Shown here piece after piece: positions 39,674 to 45,454 of a DNA stretch of 45,454 nt. The stretch comes from Sphingopyxis sp. (GTDB lineage Bacteria; Pseudomonadota; Alphaproteobacteria; Sphingomonadales; Sphingomonadaceae). Below the pieces are notes generated by a model. That model worked only from the letters and a program-made list of their open reading frames with translations. It had not been told where the DNA came from and made no database searches. A program made the translations under genes and the position numbers. Within the stretch, counting starts at the first letter, position 1; each line of letters starts with the position of its first letter. Location: positions 1 through 45,454 of the forward strand of contig NZ_JAEMQX010000020.1 in the NCBI RefSeq assembly GCF_016463645.1, given 5' to 3'.

Positions 39674-41188
39674 ATGAGAGAAAAGAACCACCGGCTCGGG
39701 TTGCTTGGCTCGGTCATAGCCGCGCTGTCGGCCATTACCGCCGCGGCTCAGCCGGGCAGCTGCCCCGCCCCGTCCGAGGCTGTGGGTGGGCCGAGCAACG
39801 CGCATACCCGTTATGCCGAGGCCAATCTGCAGCCCGCCGTCATCGAACCGGGCGCAAGGCCGTTCAGCCTGGCCGAGCGCATGCGCCAATATGATGTCCC
39901 CGGGCTCAGCGTCGCCGTCATTCACAATGGCAGGCTCGACTGGGCGCGCGGGTGGGGCTTTCGCGACATTGCGAGCTGCGCACCGGTCACACCGGACACC
40001 GCCTTCCAGGCCGCATCGATCAGCAAGGTCGTAACAGCGATGGTCGCGCTGCGACTGGTCGAGCAGGGCAGGATCGGGCTCGACCGGGACATCAACGAAG
40101 CACTTCGTTCGTGGCAGTTGCCGAAGGATCCGAAGCTGGCGCCGGGCGGTGTCACGCTTCGCCAGTTGCTGAGCCATACGGCGGGGCTCGGCGTTCATGG
40201 TTTCGATCGCGGCTACCCGCCCGATGCGCCGCTTCCCACGACCGTCCAGATACTCGATGGTCTGCCGCCCGCCGACAGCCAGCCGGTTCGCAGCATATTG
40301 CCCGCAGGCGCGCAGTTCCAATATTCGGGCGGCGGTTACATGGTGACGCAACTCGCGCTTTCCGACGTCAGCAGAATGGCCTTTGCCGACCTTGCCGAGC
40401 GTGAGGTGCTGGGCCCGCTCGGCATGACGCGCAGCGCCTTTGCCATGCCGCCATCAGCGGCGATCCGCGCCGACATGGCGTTCGGCTCCGCTTATGGCGC
40501 ACCGATTCCGGGCAATTATGTCGTCGTCCCCCAACTCGCGGCGGGAGGGCTGTGGGCCAGTGCGGGCGACCTCGCGCGCCTGCTGATCGACCTTCAGGCG
40601 TCGGGCGCGGGCGAGAAGGGTCACCGGCTGTCGCCCGCCATGGCGCGCGCAATGATGACGCCCGTCAGGGACAATTGGGGGCTCGGACTTGCCCTTTACA
40701 GGGACGGCGTCCCGCGCTTCGGCCACGATGGCGTGAACCCGGGTTTCGAATCCTTCATGGCCGCCTATCTCGACAAGGGCGACGGTATCGTCGTCCTGAC
40801 CAATGGCGGCGACGGCCGGCGACTGATCAATGAAGTCGTTCGCGCCGTTGCGGCCGATTATGGCTGGCCGGACATCGCGGCACCGGCGACGGAGGAAAAG
40901 AGCTTGTCGGTCGCAGAGCTTTCCAGAGCCGCCGGACGCTTCGAGGGGAGCGGGCTTAACATCGACATCGAAGCGCGCCCGGAGGGACTGTTCGCAAGGT
41001 TCGTTGGTGCCCCAGCCGCCGCAGCCGAACGCCTGACCGCATTTTCGCCCACGCGCTTTCGATCCGAATCATTGGGCATCACGATCGGGTTCGCACCGGA
41101 CTTTTCGAGCTTCACCTTCGTCGATGGCGGCCCGCCAATGAAGGTGGTGCGCACGAAGCCAGCGCCGCCGGTGAACGAAGGCAACTGA
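39674..41188 (+). CDS. Secreted serine hydrolase, class C beta-lactamase-like
   Basis: 504 aa. An N-terminal signal peptide (LGSVIAALSAITAAAQP) is followed by the penicillin-binding/beta-lactamase fold: ASISKV (SxxK nucleophile and base), YSGGGY (Tyr of YxN type, here YSG), and GHDG near the C-terminus in place of KTG. This fits the large beta-lactamase-related serine hydrolase/esterase group rather than a true beta-lactamase. A C-terminal domain of ~100 residues follows. GAGGGA precedes the ATG. The substrate is unknown. Confidence 0.87.
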   Translation: MREKNHRLGLLGSVIAALSAITAAAQPGSCPAPSEAVGGPSNAHTRYAEANLQPAVIEPGARPFSLAERMRQYDVPGLSVAVIHNGRLDWARGWGFRDIASCAPVTPDTAFQAASISKVVTAMVALRLVEQGRIGLDRDINEALRSWQLPKDPKLAPGGVTLRQLLSHTAGLGVHGFDRGYPPDAPLPTTVQILDGLPPADSQPVRSILPAGAQFQYSGGGYMVTQLALSDVSRMAFADLAEREVLGPLGMTRSAFAMPPSAAIRADMAFGSAYGAPIPGNYVVVPQLAAGGLWASAGDLARLLIDLQASGAGEKGHRLSPAMARAMMTPVRDNWGLGLALYRDGVPRFGHDGVNPGFESFMAAYLDKGDGIVVLTNGGDGRRLINEVVRAVAADYGWPDIAAPATEEKSLSVAELSRAAGRFEGSGLNIDIEARPEGLFARFVGAPAAAAERLTAFSPTRFRSESLGITIGFAPDFSSFTFVDGGPPMKVVRTKPAPPVNEGN

Positions 41189-41382
41189 AATGCTCGGCCC
41201 CCTTCACCTCCAATGTTCACCCTAATCCTTCACAACCGGTCGCCTGCGGCCCGTCAGCTTCGAAGCGCAGACGACGGAAAGCGGACGTTTATCAGGTAGG
41301 GGCTTCGACGAGAGCGCGTGGATATCGAGGATAAGACACTCGCCCCTCCCCTCCGCTATGCAATGCCGAAAAAGATATCCCC

Positions 41383-41727
41383 TTATTTCACAACTGGCGT
41401 CTCGATCGGCGACCATCCCTTCCGGCTCGCGGCAACCGTCTCGACCGCTTTCAGCACCCGCAAGATGTTGCCGCTGACGATCTTCTCCAGTTCGGGCTGA
41501 GTGTAACCACGCCGCGCAATTTCGGCGAACAGCGCCGGATAGCCCGACACATCCTCAATCCCGACCGGACCCGAAGGCATGCCGTCATAATCGCCGCCAA
41601 GCCCGATATGGTCGATGCCGATTGCCTTGCGGATATGATCGATATGATCGGCAACCTTGCCCACCTGTGCCCTGGGGTCGGGGTTCGCCGCTTTCGCCGC
41701 CGACCTCCCTGCGGCCGGACGGCCCGG
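41383..41727 (-). pseudogene. C-terminal remnant of a membrane dipeptidase (peptidase M19)
   Basis: This region reads AAKAANPDPRAQVGKVADHI, DHIRKAIGIDHIGLGGDYDG, then SGYPALFAEIARRGYTQPEL and VSGNILRVLKAVE. That is unmistakably the last ~100 residues of an M19 (renal dipeptidase-like) enzyme of about 400 residues. The N-terminal three quarters, with most zinc ligands, are absent. Upstream on the same strand and in the same frame lies the lrp gene, whose TAG stop (41728-41730) is all that separates the two. A deletion or recombination has joined the dipeptidase tail to the lrp end. It cannot be an active dipeptidase. Confidence 0.85.
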
Positions 41728-42189
41728 CTATGCCCCGCGCCTGCCGCGCCCCGGCAGGTGGCTGAGTACGCTCCGCATTGCGAGACTGGAGTGGATGCGG
41801 GCCACGCCGGGCAGGCGCGAGAGGATATTCTTGTGAATCCCTTCATAAGCAGCAGCACTGGCCGCTGATGCCCGGAGCAGATAATCGGCGTCGCCGGTCA
41901 TCAGGAAACATTCCTCGATCTCGGGATGCTGGCGCACGGCCTCCTCGAACCGGTTGAGATAGGCCTCGGTCTGTCGCTCAAGTGTGATGCGAACGATCGC
42001 GATAACACCCCCCTCCTCCGGCGCGGCGACGATGGCCGTATAACCGCGGATAATCCCGCTTGCCTCGAGATTGCCCACGCGCCGCAGGCATGCAGAGGGA
42101 GACAAGCCCACCTCGGCCGCCAGTTGGCTATTCGGCATGCGGGCGTTGAGGCGCAACAGCCTCACAATATTCCGGTCGATCGAGTCCAT
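41728..42189 (-). CDS. Lrp/AsnC-family regulator, probable DadR
   Basis: 153 aa. The N-terminal HTH (DRNIVRLLRLNARMPNSQLA, LSPSACLRRVGNLEASGIIR) is followed by the RAM ligand domain (HPEIEECFLMTGDADYLLRA). It is divergent from alanine racemase, D-amino-acid dehydrogenase and RidA genes, the layout of DadR, the alanine-responsive activator of D-alanine catabolism in pseudomonads and relatives. The C-terminal tail (LPGRGRRGA) may have been altered by the rearrangement that left the dipeptidase fragment behind it. Confidence 0.88.
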   Translation of the reverse strand: MDSIDRNIVRLLRLNARMPNSQLAAEVGLSPSACLRRVGNLEASGIIRGYTAIVAAPEEGGVIAIVRITLERQTEAYLNRFEEAVRQHPEIEECFLMTGDADYLLRASAASAAAYEGIHKNILSRLPGVARIHSSLAMRSVLSHLPGRGRRGA

Positions 42190-42265
42190 TGCGCAATATC
42201 ATTCTGTTCGTTCGCTGATTATTGCATATATCATCGACATTCGCCCAAATAAACCACAGCTCGCC

Positions 42266-42286
42266 TGAACATTCGAATGATGTTCA
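42266..42286. promoter_or_regulatory. Candidate Lrp/DadR operator
   Basis: TGAACAT (42266-42272) and ATGTTCA (42280-42286) are perfect arms around a 7-nt centre that itself overlaps CATTCGAATG. It lies between the divergent lrp and alanine racemase genes, about 45 nt before the racemase ATG. Lrp-type regulators favour such dyads. Assignment is by position. Confidence 0.5.
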
Positions 42287-42330
42287 CCTAAAAGCGACGG
42301 GAACCGGATTCACCGGCAGGGATCGAGGAT

Positions 42331-43461
42331 ATGGTTGTCGGGGGCATAAACGGGGGCCGGCTGAACATCGACCTGGGCGCGATCGCGGCGAACTATCGGC
42401 TGATCGCCGCGCGTGTCGCTCCCGCCGAGGTCGGCGCGGTCGTCAAGGCCGACGCTTACGGGCTCGGCGCGGCCGAGGTCGCACAGGCACTGCGCCGCGC
42501 GGGGTGCCGGCTCTTCTTCGTAGCCCATCTGGGCGAAGCGCTGGCGCTGCGTCCCGCCCTGCCCGCCGATATCAGCCTGGTCGTGCTCAACGGCCTGCCA
42601 CCCGGCGCCGAGGCGCTGTGCGCCGAGGCCGGTATCACTCCTGTCCTCAATTCCTCCGAGCAGGCCTCTCGCTGGGCGGAAGCCGCGCAGGAGAGCGGCA
42701 AGCGGTTACCCGCCGCGCTCCAGCTCGACAGCGGTATGGGACGGCTCGGGATAGCGACCGGGGATCTGGCGTCGCTCGCCGCCGACGCCCGGTTCCGGTC
42801 GGCGGTCGATCTTGTGATGATCATGAGCCATCTCGCCTGCGCGGACACGCCCGGGCACTCCGCCAATGCCGCGCAGCTCGCCTGCTTCCAAACCGCAGCC
42901 GCGCTGTTTCCCGGCGTACGGCGCGCGCTCGCCAATTCGGGGGGAGCCTTCCTGCCCGCCGATTTTCACGCCGATATCGTCCGGGCCGGCGTCGCGCTCT
43001 ACGGCGGCGCCCCGAACCGGACCAGCCCCAATCCGATGCAGCCAGTCGTCGAACTTGAAGCCCGCGTCATCCAGATCCGGACGATCGCGGCAGGTGGCGC
43101 GGTCGGCTATGGACACAGTCATTATTGCGAACGCGAAAGCCGCATCGCCACGATCGGAGTCGGCTATGCCGACGGATTGCCGCGTTCGCTCGGGAATCGC
43201 GGGGCGGCATGGCACGCCGGTGAGCGGTTGCCAATCGTCGGACGCGTATCGATGGACAGCATCACCATCGACGTCACCGCCCTCGCTCCCGGACGCATCG
43301 AGGCCGGGGACTGGGTCGAACTGATCGGCCCGCATCAGTCCATCGACGCCATCGCCGACGATGCAGGCACTATTTCCTATGAGATGCTGACCAGCCTCGG
43401 CGCGCGATATGATCGCACTTATGGGCCAGCCACGGCATACCACAGGGAGAAAGCAGCATGA
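42331..43461 (+). CDS. dadX: Alanine racemase, catabolic (DadX-like)
   Basis: 376 aa. The PLP Lys39 is in [10 protein letters not shown], the Tyr base in VGYGHSHY (Tyr265), and the C-terminal barrel has [13 protein letters not shown]. It converts L-alanine to D-alanine. Neighbours (D-amino-acid dehydrogenase overlapping by 4 nt, RidA, divergent Lrp) point to a catabolic role; a separate biosynthetic alr may exist elsewhere. The N-terminus MVVGGINGG is a few residues longer than strictly needed. Confidence 0.93.
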   Translation: MVVGGINGGRLNIDLGAIAANYRLIAARVAPAEVGAVVKADAYGLGAAEVAQALRRAGCRLFFVAHLGEALALRPALPADISLVVLNGLPPGAEALCAEAGITPVLNSSEQASRWAEAAQESGKRLPAALQLDSGMGRLGIATGDLASLAADARFRSAVDLVMIMSHLACADTPGHSANAAQLACFQTAAALFPGVRRALANSGGAFLPADFHADIVRAGVALYGGAPNRTSPNPMQPVVELEARVIQIRTIAAGGAVGYGHSHYCERESRIATIGVGYADGLPRSLGNRGAAWHAGERLPIVGRVSMDSITIDVTALAPGRIEAGDWVELIGPHQSIDAIADDAGTISYEMLTSLGARYDRTYGPATAYHREKAA

Positions 43462-44717
43462 AAGTCGCGGTCCTTGGCAGCGGCGTTATCGGCGTGACGT
43501 CGGCCTGGTATCTCGCCGAGGCGGGGCACGACGTCGTCGTGATCGACCGGCAGCCCGGCCCGGCGCTCGAGACGAGCTTCGCCAATGCCGGCGAAATCTC
43601 GCCGGGCTATGCCTCGCCATGGGCTGCCCCCGGCATCCCGCAAAAGGCGATCCGGTGGCTGATGATGCAGCACGCGCCGCTGATCCTCCAGCCTGCGATC
43701 GATCGCGAAATGCTCGGCTGGCTGTTCGCCATGCTGCGCAACTGCACGAGCGCCCGCTATGCGGTGAACAAGGCGCGGATGGTGCGTCTCGCCGAATATA
43801 GCCGCAACCGGCTCATCGCGCTGCGTGCCGACACCGGCATCGCCTATGACGAACGGATGCAGGGAACGCTGCAACTGTTCCGGACGCAGAAGCAGCTCGA
43901 CGGGACCGCCAAGGACATCACCGTTCTCCGGGCCGGCGGCGTCCCGTTCGAACTGCTCGATCGCGAAGGGTGTATCGCGGCCGAGCCCGGCCTCGCTGCG
44001 GCGCGCGAGAAGATCGTCGGCGGCCTCCGTCTTCCCGGCGACGAGACGGGCGACTGCTTCAAATTCACCGGCGCGCTGGCAACGATGGCGGCAGAGCGCG
44101 GTGTCCGGTTCCATTATGGCGAGGCGATCCGGTCGCTGGTCGTCGAGGGCGGACGTGTCGCGGGGATCCAGACCGACAGCGGCCGGATCACCGCCGACCG
44201 CTATGTCCTGGCGCTCGGCAGCCATTCGGCGGCGATGCTGGGGCCGCTGGGCCTCAGGCTCCCCGTCTATCCGGTGAAGGGCTATTCGATCACCGTGCCG
44301 ATCGTCGACGCGGCGCGCGCGCCCGAATCGACGCTGATGGACGAAAGCTACAAGATCGCGATCACACGGCTCGGCGATCGCATCCGCGTCGGCGGGATGG
44401 CGGAGATCTCGGGTTACAACAATGCGCTCCCCGAACGCCGCAGGGCTACGCTCGTCCATTCGCTCACCGACCTGTTTCCGGGCGCCGGCGACATCGAAGT
44501 CGCCAGCTATTGGTCGGGACTGCGGCCGATGACACCCGACGGTACGCCCGTCATCGGGGCGACTCCCTATGACAATCTCTTCCTCAATACCGGGCATGGA
44601 ACGCTCGGCTGGACCATGGCGTGCGGGTCGGGGCGGCTGATCGCCGATCTCGTCAGCGGGCGCCCGACCGATATCGAAGCTGCGGATCTGTCGATCGCAC
44701 GTTACAGCGCCCCCTAG
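43458..44717 (+). CDS. dadA: D-amino acid dehydrogenase, FAD-dependent
   Basis: 419 aa. The dinucleotide-binding motif [20 protein letters not shown] starts at residue 7. [15 protein letters not shown] and the C-terminal [20 protein letters not shown] are DadA signatures. It oxidises D-alanine to the imino acid/pyruvate and passes electrons to the respiratory chain at the membrane. Its ATG overlaps the racemase stop (ATGA). Together with the racemase it lets the cell use L-alanine. Confidence 0.94.
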   Translation: MKVAVLGSGVIGVTSAWYLAEAGHDVVVIDRQPGPALETSFANAGEISPGYASPWAAPGIPQKAIRWLMMQHAPLILQPAIDREMLGWLFAMLRNCTSARYAVNKARMVRLAEYSRNRLIALRADTGIAYDERMQGTLQLFRTQKQLDGTAKDITVLRAGGVPFELLDREGCIAAEPGLAAAREKIVGGLRLPGDETGDCFKFTGALATMAAERGVRFHYGEAIRSLVVEGGRVAGIQTDSGRITADRYVLALGSHSAAMLGPLGLRLPVYPVKGYSITVPIVDAARAPESTLMDESYKIAITRLGDRIRVGGMAEISGYNNALPERRRATLVHSLTDLFPGAGDIEVASYWSGLRPMTPDGTPVIGATPYDNLFLNTGHGTLGWTMACGSGRLIADLVSGRPTDIEAADLSIARYSAP

Positions 44718-44750
44718 TTCCCTCATTCCACCCAGACGAAAGGAAAAGAC

Positions 44751-45095
44751 ATGACCATCACCCGTATCCAGGCCGGCGCGCGCATGAGCCAGGCCGTCGT
44801 CCACGGCGACACCGTCTATCTCGCGGGCCAGGTCGGCGCCCCCGGCGAAAGCGTCACGAACCAGACGCAGGCGATCCTCGGCCAGATCGAGACGCTGCTG
44901 GCCGAAGCCGGCTCGGAAAAGGCGAAGATCCTGTCGGCGACGATCTGGCTCGCGGACATGGCGGACTTCGCCGAAATGAACGCGGTCTGGGACAAATGGG
45001 TCGACGGAAAGGATGCCCCCGCCCGCGCGACCGGCGAAGCCAGGCTCGCGACGCCCGACTACAAGGTCGAAATCATCGTCATCGCAGCGCGTTGA
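44751..45095 (+). CDS. ridA: RidA family 2-iminopropanoate deaminase
   Basis: 114 aa. YLAGQVGAPGESVTNQTQAI, WLADMADFAEMNAVWDKWV, and the active-site ARAT (Arg in PARATGEARLATPDYKVEI) with late Glu define RidA/YjgF. It hydrolyses reactive imines such as 2-iminopropanoate, which DadA can release from D-alanine. Its place 33 nt after dadA fits exactly that detoxifying job. GAAAGG precedes the ATG. Confidence 0.93.
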   Translation: MTITRIQAGARMSQAVVHGDTVYLAGQVGAPGESVTNQTQAILGQIETLLAEAGSEKAKILSATIWLADMADFAEMNAVWDKWVDGKDAPARATGEARLATPDYKVEIIVIAAR

Positions 45096-45170
45096 TCGGA
45101 ACAGGTAGCGGAGACAGGCAGAAGCCGGTCTCCGCGAATGATATTCATCGAGCGACGATTACAGCCGGGG

Positions 45171-45352
45171 CTTCACGCCGCCACCTGCGAATATCGGGAC
45201 TTCGTCAAGGCCGGTGTGATCGACCCCCGCGGAGATCGTGCGTACCGCTCTTCAGGACGCAGCGTCGGTCGCCTAGCTCCTGATCATCACCGAGGCGCTT
45301 GCGGCCGAACTGCCAGAGGCCGAGAATAGCGTGCCGGTGCCGGCGATGGACT
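45171..45352 (+). pseudogene. Degraded 3' fragment of groEL
   Basis: In one frame the sequence reads LHAATCEYRDFVKAGVIDP, which matches the GroEL segment NAATGEY-DMVKAGVIDP. From about 45230 the match continues in another frame, [14 protein letters not shown] then TAG (45274-45276) then LLIITEALAAELPE, equal to GroEL [21 protein letters not shown]. It ends ...VPAMD near the GroEL C-terminus. So it has one frameshift, one in-frame stop, and lacks more than three quarters of the gene upstream. It is a relic of a second groEL copy, not a working gene. Confidence 0.85.
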
Positions 45353-45365
45353 CCCAATACGGGAG

Positions 45366-45396
45366 GGGAAGCTGGGCAACTCGCGCCCGGCTTCCC
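45366..45396 (+). terminator. 12-bp hairpin downstream of the groEL remnant
   Basis: GGGAAGCTGGGC (45366-45377) pairs with GCCCGGCTTCCC (45385-45396), with one G-U and a 7-nt loop. It is followed by TATTGG, so there is only a weak T-tract. It probably survives as the old terminator of the lost groEL gene and may still end the dad operon. Confidence 0.55.
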
Positions 45397-45454
45397 TATT
45401 GGCCGGTGCACGAACCGCTCCGCGGATTGGTGCTAGCCTCGACGTAAAGCGGCC

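Noticed and set aside
39674-41188. True class C beta-lactamase
   Set aside because: SxxK is present, but YSG and GHDG replace YxN and KTG, and the protein has an extra C-terminal domain, as in beta-lactamase-related hydrolases.

Overview
The window is high-GC, tightly packed alphaproteobacterial chromosome. A sphingomonad, most likely Sphingopyxis or a close relative, is the best guess. The reasons are the many 4-nt ATGA overlaps between genes, a sphingomonad-type TonB-dependent receptor, split cobS/cobT, BolA and pirin operons, and a plcP-agt style lipid-remodelling pair. The genus is an inference from gene content. I see no insertion sequence, prophage, CRISPR array, rRNA or ordinary tRNA gene.

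Layout. 1-890: an AraC-type regulator cut by the left edge, then a tiny possible ORF ending in a strong terminator. 891-3449 (minus): an epoxide-hydrolase-like enzyme, then a bolA-cupin-pirin operon. 3519-11449: a J-domain protein, a SnoaL-like protein, and cobS and cobT (cobaltochelatase AAA+ and VWA subunits). cobS and cobT are separated by a DUF5694-like protein, a lipoprotein hydrolase, and an MFS transporter coupled to a 43-residue membrane protein. 11622-14836: acetolactate synthase-like enzyme and aldehyde dehydrogenase, with a palindromic repeat between them. 14988-16903: metallophosphoesterase plus GT4 glycosyltransferase, resembling PlcP-Agt. 16956-21245: TonB receptor and guaA.

21358-28292: a MarR regulator beside a CLC channel/antiporter. 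Two near-identical long palindromes lie over promoters, one before the CLC gene and one just after it. The second precedes a small membrane protein, cytochrome b561, a PQQ glucose dehydrogenase and a CDF transporter. This looks like one MarR regulon.

28415-34811 is the most notable part: a sigma54-controlled RNA-repair island. The divergent activator RtcR faces a near-consensus -24/-12 promoter that would drive rsr (Ro60/TROVE protein), three tandem Y-like RNAs, rtcB (RNA ligase), a small CPCC cysteine-rich protein and rtcA (RNA cyclase). The first Y-like RNA carries a complete tRNA fold in circularly permuted order (T arm, closed acceptor stem, D arm). The other two carry reduced versions.

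35231-41188: a secreted Ala/Pro/Gln-rich protein, a LytTR/LytS-type two-component pair, an SRPBCC protein, a PadR-membrane protein pair and a serine hydrolase. 41383-45095: a D-alanine catabolic cluster (Lrp/DadR, alanine racemase, D-amino-acid dehydrogenase, RidA). It is flanked by two gene remnants: the C-terminal quarter of an M19 dipeptidase and a frameshifted groEL 3' end at the right edge.
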